Of a stretch of DNA of 64,000 bases, positions 31,065 through 41,157 are shown in pieces (position 1 is the first letter of the stretch; every line of letters starts with the position of its first letter). The notes below the pieces were generated by a model. The model was not told the DNA's origin. It made no database searches and saw only the letters and a list, made by a program, of their open reading frames with translations. The translations under genes were made by a program, and so were the position numbers. Origin of the DNA: Theocolax elegans. Taxonomy: Eukaryota > Arthropoda > Insecta > Hymenoptera > Cerocephalidae. Location of the stretch: the NCBI GenBank assembly GCA_026168455.1, contig CM047431.1:9942943-10006942 (forward strand), given 5' to 3'.

Positions 31065-32983
31065 CGACAGCGCCGCACCGTGGGTCGGCCTTGATGGAAA
31101 ATGACGAAAAAGGAAGAAGAAAGCGGAAAAAGGAGGAGAGGTCATTACTAGTTGATCCGTGAGAAGTGATGCCGGTGCTTTTTATAATTTGAGGAGTATT
31201 TGGGTAAATTTCGAGTATTGTTTTATTGGTGAAGATAGATATTGTTGTTGGAAGTTATCGCGCAGAGATATAGATATTGAGATTGTAGTTATTATGTTGG
31301 AACCATTTTTCTGTGGAGTGATATTGAGGAAATCTTGATTGCGGAAATATATATTGTTGGAATAATCTAATTGTGAAGACTCGCGAGCGGTAAGTGGACT
31401 GCCCGCCGGCCACATTTACTTTTGTTCATGACAGTAATAATGGTGTGTGTGGATTATGTTCGGTATCGCGATTAATTATTAAATTATTAAATGTAAGATA
31501 TTAATTATATAAAATTGTCGTGAACTTGAGATTCTATTCTATTTTTTTCCTATGTTGGTTGATATTCGCGACTTCATCTGTGATGTAAGAATTTGTAATA
31601 TTATGTTAGGGTAATGAATAAAACGAATAAATAATTAATTGTTCCATTATACGGACTACCAAATTTATTTATAACTTTATTTATCCCTTTTGGTTGTGGT
31701 TAATTTAGTGGAAAGGAATTTATTTCCCGTTAGCGAGACAAGAATCCACGGCACAGTTAAGAGATTCGTGCACGTGCTGAGTCGGCCATATTAAAATGAC
31801 GATAAACGAATATTAGTTTCCCTGTTCATTTAATTGAAAATATATATATACAGGGTGTCCCATAAGTATGGACACACCTGAATTCAATTTGACCTTAAGC
31901 TTGACCTTCAAGGTTATTTGAAGGTCAAAGAGATTTTTTTAAATGGGAACCCCTATTTTTGACACCGGATTCAGAAAGAGCGAAAAATTTTACGTCCAAA
32001 GCGATGGTTTTCAATTTGTTAGAATGACCTTCAAAAGGTAAAATGAAGGTTAAATATTGAAAAATCGTAAACAAGCTATTTTCTTTGAACTTTTCGGATT
32101 AGTGGGCGAATAAATGTCAGAGTAGATTTTGGGATTAACAACCTTGAGTATCTCGACCTTGGAGTTAATTTTCAAGGTCATTCAAAGGTCAAAGTAAATT
32201 TTTTATGGACAGCCTTATTTCTGACACCGGATTCAAAGAGAGCGGAGAACGTAATGCCAGAAATGAGTCGCCTTGCCTCTCACGATGGGATGCTTCTTTA
32301 ACGTGATTCTCCTTTGTCTCTCACGATGGAATGCTTAAGTAAAAAAGTAAAACTAAAAAATTTGCAAAATTGGAAAATTTGCAAAAATAAAAAATTTGCA
32401 AAAATAAAAAATTTGAAAAATTGGAAAATTTGCAAAATTCAAAATTTGCAAAAATGAAAAATTTGCAACAATGCAAGACAGGCTGGTGTCCTGCCGGTGA
32501 AGGCAAGACAGTCTGATCCAACCGGGTAAAATAAGCCCTGGATTTGGGTTTAGCAAGTCAAAATACACAAAAACCACGTACACTCATAAAAAACTGTTTT
32601 ACTCCGAATCTTACCATTTTAATATGGTTTTTATTCACCTTTTTCACGGTTTTTTATAACTTTAAAAAATTTTTGGGGATGCCTGAGTAAAAGCTACGTT
32701 GGATTCGGATTCAGCACGTCAAATACATAAGAATACATAGGTCTCGTTCCCAGAATAGACCACTTTTTTGAATGCTAGTGTCATTATTATAATAAGAGTA
32801 TAACTAATAAGATTTCGTCAGTTTTAAGGAATAGATAAACACGACTAATTCTAGCAAATTTATAAAAAAATAGCAAGATTGCAAATTTGAGAAAATGTTT
32901 AAATATGCAATAATGTGCAGATATTCAAACATTTAAGAGTTACACCGGGGGTACCCAGTTAAAATTCTGAGCCCATATTCGTG
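31065..32983 (+). repeat. Tandem duplication unit 2
   Basis: Second copy of 29141-31064, ending GCCCATATTCG, after which the sequence continues into the mariner interior. This is the unit in continuity with the transposase gene. Confidence 0.9.
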
Positions 32984-33144
32984 TAGAACAACTCCGAAAA
33001 CCTCGTGGGTAGTGTTTTCAGTGACTCTGAAAATTTCAACGAACAAGTTTGAATTTGGTCTATTAAAGCATTCATTCTGTTTTCAATTATTAGTTTTGTT
33101 TTACAATTCTCAACTTATTCTTCATTTCTTTTATTCATTTGAAT

Positions 33145-34224
33145 ATGAATCGTCTTTCAGAACGTGAACGAATAACCATTCTCATGATGAGAGGATGGGG
33201 TAACATGGTCAGGTCATATCGTCGAGTTGCGGCTTTATTTAATGCAGAATACCGTTTACCGTTGCAACCAGGAATTTCACAAAAAACAGTTGGAAAAACT
33301 ATTTCTCGTTTTGAGCAAACTGGTAGTGTCAAAGATTGCCCCAAAAGTGGGAGGCGTAAGATTGCGACTGATGAAGAAACTTCTTTGAATGTGGCATTAT
33401 CATTCATTGAAAATCCTGGAACCTCTATCAGGCAAGTATCTCGGGAAACAAATGTTTGTAGGACTTCCGTTCATAGAATTATGAAACTGTTGAAATTTCA
33501 TCCATATAAAATCAAATTGGTACAAGAATTAAATGAGGATGATTTTGATCGAAGACTGGAATTTGCCGAATTAATGATGAACCGTATAGATGCGCGGCAA
33601 AATTTTTTAAACGAAATAGTATTTTCCGATGAATGTACTTTTCAGTTAGATGGCAACGTTAATCGTCACAATTGTAGGTTCTGGGCATCAGAGAATCCAC
33701 ACTGGTTTTTGGAATCACATACACAACATCCACAAAAACTAAATGTTTGGGCAGGTATCATAAACAATAGCATAGTAGGGCCGTTTTTTATACAAGGTAA
33801 TTTGACAGGAAAAAAGTATCTAAACATGTTAAGGAATGAAATCGTACCTGCGGTTAATGAGATTGTCGGTGACAATTTTAACACCACTTACTTTCAACAA
33901 GATGGGGCGGCCCCTCATTATGCAATAAACGTGCGTAATTATTTAGATGAAACATTTCCAGGACGAGTAATTGGGCGTAGAGGAACTATTGAGTGGCCAC
34001 CTCGTTCCCCTGACATGTCGCCACTAGATTATTTTTTATGGGGCTACGTCAAAAACAAAGTGTATGCTACTAAACCTGCAAACTTGGAGGAATTACGACA
34101 ACGTATTATTGACACGATACAGGCAATCCCAAATGAAGAGATTCAAAGAGCAGTTTCATCATTTTATGATCGCATGGGGCATTGTCAACTAAAAAATGGA
34201 GGGCATTTCGAGCAAGAACTTTAA
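33145..34224 (+). CDS. Mariner-family transposase, DD41D type
   Basis: Uninterrupted 359-residue frame from the ATG at 33145 (an upstream TTG at 33139 is in frame but is not a likely start). An N-terminal HTH region (RLSERERITILMMRGWGN; KTVGKTISRFEQTGSVKD; KSGRRK linker; TSIRQVSRETNVCRTSVHRI) binds the TIRs. The catalytic domain has VFSDECTF (Asp162), FQQDGAAPHYA (Asp253) and SPDMSPLDYFLWGYVKNKVY (Asp295), so 41 residues separate the last two Asp. This DD41D spacing defines the rosa/Visitor branch of Tc1/mariner, which moves DNA by cut and paste into TA. All three catalytic residues are present and the length is usual for the family. A functional protein is plausible. Confidence 0.93.
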   Translation: MNRLSERERITILMMRGWGNMVRSYRRVAALFNAEYRLPLQPGISQKTVGKTISRFEQTGSVKDCPKSGRRKIATDEETSLNVALSFIENPGTSIRQVSRETNVCRTSVHRIMKLLKFHPYKIKLVQELNEDDFDRRLEFAELMMNRIDARQNFLNEIVFSDECTFQLDGNVNRHNCRFWASENPHWFLESHTQHPQKLNVWAGIINNSIVGPFFIQGNLTGKKYLNMLRNEIVPAVNEIVGDNFNTTYFQQDGAAPHYAINVRNYLDETFPGRVIGRRGTIEWPPRSPDMSPLDYFLWGYVKNKVYATKPANLEELRQRIIDTIQAIPNEEIQRAVSSFYDRMGHCQLKNGGHFEQEL

Positions 34225-34256
34225 ATGGTAACTGACGATTTCTGAAAGAATTTTCA

Positions 34257-34460
34257 TCTTGCCTTCACAGGCCAGACACCAGCCTGTCTTGCCTTTAACG
34301 GCCGGACACCAGCCTGTCTTGTCTTCACCGGCCGGACATCAGCCTGTCTTGCCTTCACCGGCTAGACATCACGTCAATCGTGAGAGGCAAGGGGACTCAC
34401 GTTAAGCAAGCTCCCCATCGTGAGAGGCAAGGGGACTCACGTTAATCAAGCACTCCAAAG
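34257..34460. repeat. Two minisatellites in the right mariner arm
   Basis: GCCTTCACCGGCCGGACACC-type units of about 33 bp repeat about 3.5 times (34257-34370), then ATCGTGAGAGGCAAGGGGAC-type units of about 43 bp repeat twice (34377-34450). Single inverted counterparts are in the left arm (CAGGCTGGTGTCCTGCCGGT and the CCTCTCACGATGGGATGC pair). Confidence 0.75.
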
Positions 34461-35129
34461 GAAACAGAACTTACTACGTCCACGTCGTTGTTTCTGGGTA
34501 GCGCTAAAAGTAAGGTTAGTAAATTTACGACAATAGTTTCTAAGTGTTTATGAAATTTAACCTTCAATTAACTTTCTCATGTTCACAACGAAAAACTGTA
34601 AAATATCATTTCTGGTATTACGTTTTCCGCTCTCTTTGAATCCGGTGTCAGAAATAAGGCTGTCCATAAAAAATTTACTTTGACCTTTGAATGACTTTAA
34701 AAATTAACTCCAAGGTCGAGATACTCAAGGTTGTTAATCCCAAAATCTACTCTGACATTTATTCGCCCACAAATCCGAAAAAGTTCAAAGAAAATAGCTT
34801 GTTTACGATTTTTCAACATTTAACCTTCATTTTACCTTTTGAAGGTCATTCTAACAAATTGAAAACCATCGCTTTGGACGTAAAATTTTTCGCTCTTTCT
34901 GAATCCGGTGTCAAAAATAGGGGTTCCCATTTAAAAAAAATCTCTTTGACCTTCAAATAACCTTGAAGGTCAAGCTTAAGGTCAAATTGAAGGTCACCAT
35001 CAGATGCATCGTTTGATTTCCTAAAGCTTTTGTATTGAAAGTTTTTTTCCTAGCACCCTTATTTTCCGAGATATTCAGGTGTGTCCATACTTTTGGGACA
35101 CCCTGTATATATCGATGTTTATTATTATC

Positions 35130-35560
35130 TGGGGTACATAGTGTACGGGATTTCTTATATTTATGTAGGAAACGCTACGTCACAAGTGATATGGTACATA
35201 TTGGGATTTTTTTATCTATTTTAACATTGTTTTCAATTGTAATATTGCGTTTTCTTTTATTTATTCCTGTATTTATAAATTCAATAGGATAATCATTGCT
35301 TTTTAGCATTTCTGTAATAATATTTAGATTCTCTTTATGAAACTGTTTTTGTGACAATATCATTGCCGTATCTACTAAATTATAAATAATATTACGTTTC
35401 TGTTGTATTGTGTGATTAGAATTACAATTTAATAACCGATTTGAATTAGTTGGTTTTCTATACCAGTTTGTAATAATACTATTGTTTTCTTTGATTAGAA
35501 CATGAAAAGTTGTTAATACCGCTAAACATATGTATTAAAATTTATAAATAATAATTTATT
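35130..35560 (-). pseudogene. Penelope reverse transcriptase fragment, third family
   Basis: Minus-strand frames give LVLIKENNSIITNWYRKPTN, SNRLLNCNSNHTIQQKRNII, YNLVDTAMILSQKQFHKENL and NIITEMLKSNDYPIEFINTG. These match the segment after RT motif C of Penelope-like elements, parallel to NGRILTDWYQKPT... and NLVDRAILLSD in family A but clearly diverged. Truncated on both sides; the mariner right end is only about 25 bp away. Confidence 0.75.
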
Positions 35561-36090
35561 CATAAATATAATGTACTTATTTAAATAAACCTCTTTTCCA
35601 CCTATTTCTTCTCTTGTAGCAATAATATTATTTCACTCAAAAATTAAAATAAAATGTAACAATAACCAAGAATTAAATACATTATGTAAATTTAGTCAAG
35701 AGAACGTAAAGATTGAAGCGGACGTAACGTGAGCGGGTGATTTATCGTGCTGAGCTCGCGAATTCCTCATTGCAAATACCCGAATTTGCAAAGCCAACTA
35801 CACGTGGTATTCTAAGTAAACCATCTTCATATTTGATATAAGAGAATGCTTGTACATCAATGAGAAATAGTTATCGTAGCCATTTACACACTTATTTTCG
35901 TTCTGTATATGCTGACACATATTCACAGGTACGCAGATGTAGTCACAACAATATTGGTCACCTTTCTCCATTCTCTTGATTGAATATCAACCGAGCTCCC
36001 GTATTCGTACATCTATTCGCGAGTTTAATTAAAATTTCTCCCATCGCTTCCTCTCTATCTCCCACCATCTCACTTCATACGGCGATAGGT
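35561..36090. other. Region without recognisable gene
   Basis: AT-rich to 35700, then mixed composition. Nothing recognisable. Confidence 0.4.
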
Positions 36091-36092
36091 GA

Positions 36093-36162
36093 ACGGATTA
36101 GCTCAGTAGGTATTGGTACACCCCGCAACCAACATTATAGAATTCGAATCTTACAGTTTTTC
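36093..36162 (+). tRNA. tRNA-like sequence (SINE head or tRNA pseudogene)
   Basis: TAGCTCAGTAGG at 36099-36110 is a perfect A-box form and AATTCGAATCTT at 36140-36151 resembles the B box, 40 bp apart, with a T5 run (36158-36162) just after, as a pol III terminator. The acceptor stem does not close well, so it is not a good functional tRNA. A tRNA-derived SINE is the likeliest reading. Confidence 0.4.
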
Positions 36163-36759
36163 CTCTTCCCCTCCCGCAGTATTGCATCATTGTCTACCTC
36201 TCATCCTTTGTATCTTAAAATACATTCACTGGGGATCAGGGTGAACGGCTCCCATACATTCATAAAACAACACTTTTTATTAGAAGCTGGAATATTTAAT
36301 ACTAATAAAATAATTATACAATAAACGAAAACGAAAAAAATAGTCTCGGTCGCCAGCCGCGTGCCCGCGGCAATTTTATATATATCCAAATCGCGATTAC
36401 CGTACACACACACACACACATTACACAGCTTGTACGGGATACTGGAGGAACAGGAAAGCGAGGCAGGAGTTCTCATCTCCAGAAGCTCGAAAAACAAGTA
36501 ATAAAATATCCACTCTTGGTAATAATAATCTAATTAGCGTTTTAAACTGTATCGCTCGACGGCCCGACTCGGAATTACCGAGTTCGTCGTGTTGAACCGA
36601 TTAGCGAGTCGGCGCGCATGCGCCACGCACAACAGTTGGATCTCGTTCGCTTGACTCGGCCGATGCGACGCAACAGGAACAATTGGTAAAATACACTAGT
36701 TCCATAATAAATAAACCTTTATTAATATAAGTTCGTCCGAGTTTGTTTATGTATTTCAG
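36163..36759. other. Region without recognisable gene
   Basis: Contains a CA repeat (36403-36421) and a CpG-rich patch (36545-36670). No coding signal. Confidence 0.4.
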
Positions 36760-36882
36760 GTGCGGCATACGGGAACGACGGCATCAACACTGCACCGTAT
36801 ATTTTCTCAGCTGATCCTTCCTCACCAGGTTCCTGAGCCCACTGCTTCATTCATACTTCTTCAACAAGCTAGATTATTCAAG
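36760..36882 (+). CDS. Weak candidate exon
   Basis: 123 bp open in phase 0 between TTATGTATTTCAG and AAG|GTAATG, encoding RHTGTTASTLHRIFSQLILP then HQVPEPTASFILLQQARLFK. A second candidate exon starts after a 169-bp gap at 37052 (acceptor TACTGTTGCAG) and in phase gives VFEGSFTAAENHHFL and a stop at 37097. No homology recognised, and another frame of the second exon is open much longer, so this could be a non-coding transcript or chance. Confidence 0.25.
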
Positions 36883-37423
36883 GTAATGGCATTAATTACA
36901 ACGTTTCTTTCTTCAATATTGATATCTTGTGGAGGTAATATCCTAACCTTACTTTACCTATCCTTTCCCTTACCTGCAACTAGGTTTTAACAACCTGCTG
37001 CTTTCCTCAACTCAAATTTCTATTCAGTATTATTTACTAATACTGTTGCAGGTATTCGAAGGAAGTTTTACAGCAGCGGAGAACCACCACTTCCTTTGAT
37101 GAGACTGGATTCGACTTGACTTCTTCTATGCACCCGTCAAGTGCTGTCTACACTACCTCAACTTCTACCTTATACAATTATCTTCTCCAGGACATAATGA
37201 ACAGGATTCGAGACAGGACCTTAACCGACTATTCAAGGATTCAACTCAAGGAATGAACTAAATAGTTTATTGTGCGGAACACTGACAGGGACAGTGATTT
37301 TGTGCGTGTGCGTATGTGTCACTGGAGTTCGTACTCCTTCCTCACGGTCTAGACTAGCTGGATTTCGAGTGAGGTATTATTTAATTCCTATAAGCTACGA
37401 GGCTTTGGAATGCTTACATACAG

Positions 37424-38603
37424 TGTAACGGTAAGCGAGTTACCGATCAGGTAAGCAACGCAAAAGAGGATATACAGCGCGGCGCGCGCAGGGAACGCGC
37501 GCGAGAATCGTGCGCAAGAAAGTATCGAGAGAGTTCGCGCGCGATCGGCAACGACAACGTGTTGGTGACGGGCATAGACTGTGCTTTTACGGGATAAAAG
37601 AGCAAAAGGACTGTTGTGCGTTGTGTGTGGGTGTGAGAATCTTCTCCCCACTAACCTCCACGTCGACGTGTGCAGCAGCACCTCTCATAGGCAGTGAGAA
37701 AAGGAGGCACGGTGAATCCAACCTTCTCGACCGTTGGAGAGAGAGAGAGAGAGAGAGAGAGATACACGAGTACGAGCCCTCTCTCAGTGGCACAGCCTTT
37801 TCCCGCCGAAGCGAGATATTCAGATATGCGGTAAGTGGTGCACCACAATTAGACCCGCGCGTATACTTAATATTTCGCGTCCCGATTTACCTGGTACGGT
37901 CCAGGTGAGGAAGCGTTCCTCCTTTCCCCCCTCTCGTGACAATACCCGCACGGATAGACAGGTCGGTGGTTCGCGGGAGCCACTTCACGAGAGAAGGCGC
38001 GCGTGACGTAGGAAGCTTCTACGTCAAAGCTCTCTACGTCAGAGATACATACGTCACACGGTGTGACGTATGCCATCAGGTTAAGTAGCCGATCATATCC
38101 GGATCGGTTGCTCGTAATCGACAGTTAAATAGATTTTAACTGATTCTTTTCGCGCTGACCTCGGGGGTAGTCATCAGTACGACTCCCCGTAAATTGTTAA
38201 AGTTAATTTATAGTTAATTTATTAATATTTAATTGTTTAGTTAATAAATTGACTTGGCGAGACAATCTTTCTCGCCGATTAACAGTAATATCGATTGTTG
38301 ATAGTGTGTTACCGTCCTGTCCTACGAATACCGCCCTCTCCGGTGTTTATCCTAGTTGGCAATTTTGGGCATAGGGCCCAACACTCGGTATCTAAGTCAA
38401 ACGGAGTGTTTGACGTTGTTAACGGCATTGCACGGGAATCAAAGAGATTCCCGGCCGCATCGTGGGACTCCACACTTAAGGTTGGTAAGTTGGGACAAAG
38501 TGGGCCTAACTGTGGGCCTTACATTTCCCCAGTACCCACCCCGTTACAACAGATATAAAAATACGCTAAGGAAGTGACATGCAGTTAGAACTGCCATGTC
38601 ACA
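37424..38603 (-). mobile_element. Candidate 3' LTR of the Gypsy element
   Basis: Plus-strand ends TGTAACGGTAAGC...GCCATGTCACA give TG...CA borders, 1180 bp. On the minus (sense) strand the LTR follows a G16 polypurine tract (38607-38622) directly, as a 3' LTR should. It carries a terminal palindrome (GTGACATGCAG...CTGCCATGTCAC, 38574-38602), a GA microsatellite (37737-37763) and a cluster of TACGTCA sites. A matching 5' LTR was not found near 45120, so this is not confirmed by a repeat partner. Confidence 0.5.
38004..38070. promoter_or_regulatory. Five regularly spaced CRE-like sites in the LTR
   Basis: TGACGTA/TACGTCA occurs at 38004, 38020, 38035, 38050 and 38064 (start positions), spacing 16, 15, 15 and 14 bp. 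This is the core of CREB/ATF and AP-1-like binding sites. Position inside the LTR suggests an enhancer for the element. Function is inferred. Confidence 0.5.
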
Positions 38604-38606
38604 GCT

Positions 38607-38622
38607 CCCCCCCCCCCCCCCC
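38607..38622 (-). other. Polypurine tract (G16) next to the LTR
   Basis: Sixteen C on the plus strand, i.e. G16 followed by AGC and the LTR start TGTGACATGG on the minus strand. This would prime plus-strand synthesis in reverse transcription. Confidence 0.5.
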
Positions 38623-38623
38623 T

Positions 38624-39384
38624 CGCCAAACCGAAGTTATATATTTCTAATTAAAAAAATTTAAAATAAGTTTTCCATACGTAATTCTATCCTATTAACT
38701 TATTTCCTATTTTATATCTAAGATAACCGGTATTATCTACAACGGGGTAATTGTTTTACTGTCTGTGTTGTGTGTGTAATAACTGGAACAACTGCTTGGC
38801 TAGAATTATCTTTCATCTGGAACGTATACGCCAGAATAAATAATTATTGTATGGGTCTCGCGCTGAGTGTGTATTATTCTATCTTACTGTACATTTTTGT
38901 ATTAAACTCTTTAACTTACGAACTGGCGACTGGCGAACCGTTACATTACCTGACTAAATGGTATTACATTCATTGTTTATTTCTTAACGCAATCCGCGAC
39001 TCACATAACCCACTTCACGTCAAGATCAAGTCAATCCATATAAAAAAAATATTAGCAATGTTTTATGTTTAAAACAAATAAATAAATAAAATTAAAATTC
39101 ACACTCATACCTGGTGAGACTCCTTTCCACCGACGAATCAGCTTCGACAACCATTTCTCCTCTTAATGATTACCAGTCAATTTTAATTCTTCTGGCTAAT
39201 TTTCTACTTTTACTATACTAATATTCTTATTTTCAACTCTACTCGACGATAAAATAATACTTATTAGCTAGAAAATGTGATTATAACCTTATCATTCGTT
39301 GATTTCTTTTTAGCTAGAATATAATAAAGGGGCAATAGGGTAATAATATATAATACAACAAAAAAATTCTTAATTCGTTTAATT
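38624..39384 (-). other. Gypsy 3' non-coding region
   Basis: About 760 bp between the last finger-encoding frame and the polypurine tract. AT-rich with recurring GGCTAGAAT/CTGGAA-like words on the plus strand; no supported reading frame. Confidence 0.4.
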
Positions 39385-39976
39385 TTATTTGGGGTGCACG
39401 TCTAGAATTTGCTCCCACTCCTCTTTACAATTAGGACAGGAGTTAATTTTCACTCCTTTCCTCCTATATCTTCTACAGATGATTTGCATTGGCTGCTGGC
39501 ATTGGACCCAACTGTGGCCCCGTTCTCCACAGTTCCAGCAGCCTTGGTGCCGCCTTCCACTGAATGTAGAGCGACGAGGAGCGGAGTCATGGGTGCCCAA
39601 GAGGGCCCTCGGTCTCCAGTCTAACTCCTCTTGGTCTCTTTCTTGGAGGGTACTAATGGCCGAGTCCACGGAAGAGATAGTAAGGAGGGATGTTGGAGCT
39701 AGAAGTAGGGGTGGGTTTTGGGTTACGGTTGTGAGAGCTGGAATGGGTTTGGGAGATAGGGGCGGTGGTTGGGTTATGGGTACGGCAGCTAGAAGATAGA
39801 GAAATGTTGGAAGAACAAAAGGGCAAGCTTAATGGTAGGGTGAAGCTAGAATTAGGGACGGGAAAGCTAGAAGAAGTTTGGAAAATGTTGGAGGGACGGA
39901 AGCTAGAAGACGACGCGATTTCGAAACTTGGTGGATCTATAAAGATAAAAATTTCATTTTCACATACTCTTTCCAT
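39385..39976 (-). pseudogene. Gypsy pol C-terminal extension with CCHC knuckle
   Basis: The minus-strand frame at 39653-39976 is Ser/Pro/Thr-rich (SSSFRPSNIFQTSSSFPVPN); an overlapping frame at 39669-39385 reads QEELDWRPRALLG and CWNCGERGHSWVQC, a perfect CX2CX4HX4C zinc knuckle, followed by CRRYRRKG...SCPNCKEEWE, a second Cys cluster. Knuckles normally lie in Gag; this one is downstream of integrase. The Gag knuckle at 41885-42514 has the same pattern (knuckle plus CPTC), so it may be a duplicated Gag module or an integrase tail. Confidence 0.6.
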
Positions 39977-40084
39977 TCCCTATACATTAAGTACAAACTC
40001 CTCAACCCACCGTTCATAACGCCAGCCGTACCGGGAATTGAACCCAACGGAGCCACCTCCGGGAGCACGTCGTGATGGTTCAAC

Positions 40085-40500
40085 TCATCTTCTGGTGGAT
40101 GGTCCATTCCGATCCCAACATTTTCGGGGTGTGCCCCTCACTCGGATTGGACCTCCCCCAGGGACAGAGATGACGTCCCGACCCCTACGCCCTCTTCCTT
40201 GGGAATCCCTCGTTCTCTCACTCTGCCCCATTCCAATTTTTCTTCTTCGGGAGGTGGAGATCGGTGGGTCGGAATGTACACACCTCTCCTTCCCGGTCCC
40301 CTCTCCATTCCTCGCCGTCTGGTCGCTCTCCACATTATGAACTGGAATGTCAAAATGGGAATTACCTCTACGAGGTAAATACTTTTTCAAATCGTTTACG
40401 TAAACGTCTGTGACTTTCCCATCTTTCAAATCCTCGACTACATACACTACAGGAGATAAAACTTTAATAATTTTGGCTGGACCTAAGAACTCTGGAGCAT
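40085..40500 (-). pseudogene. Gypsy integrase GPY/F module
   Basis: Minus strand: EFLGPAKIIKVLSPVVYVVE then DLKDGKVTDVYVNDLKKYLP. The GPxxI...Y.V.D...G....V.V..LK pattern is the GPY/F domain at the end of Gypsy integrases, used for multimerisation and targeting. It is separated from the catalytic core by broken frames at 40500-40670 (LHDLVKRFIDKASTIQSKNY). Confidence 0.7.
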
Positions 40501-40671
40501 GTTTACCTGAACAATTATGGACTGCAGAAGATTAGATATGATTTTTACGAAACACCAAGTTATCAATCTCGTACCTTACCTCACGTCTATTTTGAATATA
40601 ATTTTTGCTTTGTATTGTGCTTGCTTTATCTATAAACCTTTTTACTAAATCATGTAAAATCGGTAACCTGA

Positions 40672-41157
40672 TTATTCTGCTAGACCGCTTTTCTTCATTT
40701 TGTTGCTGGACAGGAATAGGACTTTCAAGGTGTTTTGCCGGATTAAGGATACAGGAACTGGATTTCTACCGAAATTCATAAAAGCTGGAGTATCCTTCAA
40801 CGATGAGTGAACCATAGTATTCAATGCAAATCCAAATTCATTCAAATGTTTATCCCATTCTCTATGATCCTCGCTTAAAAAACTATTAATCATCGGCCTC
40901 AAATTTCTATTAACTCTCTCGACAGGGTTAGCTTGAGGATGATATGGAGGAATTGTAGACTGCTGGATACCGTATTCTTGCAGTCTCTTAGTTACCATTG
41001 CATTCGAGAATTCAGTCCCATTATCAGTCAACAAGTACTGAGGACAACCCCAACGATTTATTACATCATCAAAAGCCTGAAGAACATTTTTGGCATCAGC
41101 CTTACGCAACGGAGCAATCTCCACATACCTAGTAAACAAATCCTCGAAAACAATTAA
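40672..41157 (-). pseudogene. Gypsy integrase catalytic core
   Basis: The minus-strand frame contains LFTRYVEIAPL, LLTDNGTEFSN, PYHPQANPVERVNRNLRPMI and DKHLNEFGFALNTMVHSSL. The second Asp (TDNG) and the Glu (ANPVE) of the DDE triad are present; the first Asp region survives as VFEDLFTRY. Integrase inserts the cDNA. The N-terminal HHCC finger is missing because a deletion joins the core directly to the start of RT at 41157. Confidence 0.8.

Larger units (their letters stand above)
31851..35105 (+). mobile_element. DD41D mariner (rosa/Visitor-like) with long terminal inverted repeats
   Basis: Left end TA|CAGGGTGTCCCATAAGTATG and right end CTTTTGGGACACCCTG|TA give TA target duplications. The inverted repeats are not short: about 31851-32260 pairs with about 34627-35105 (CGACCTTGGAGTTAATTTTC matches inverted near 34700; GACACCGGATTCAGAAAGAG inverted near 34900), roughly 400 bp with an unmatched stretch at 35000-35080. 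The transposase lies between. The intact gene and TIRs suggest a recently active copy. Confidence 0.85.

Noticed and set aside
33666..33887. Minus-strand frames within the transposase gene
   Set aside because: Shadows of the intact plus-strand transposase.
34257..34460. Regular repeats that could suggest a CRISPR array
   Set aside because: Units are contiguous with no unique spacers, in eukaryotic transposon DNA; minisatellite.
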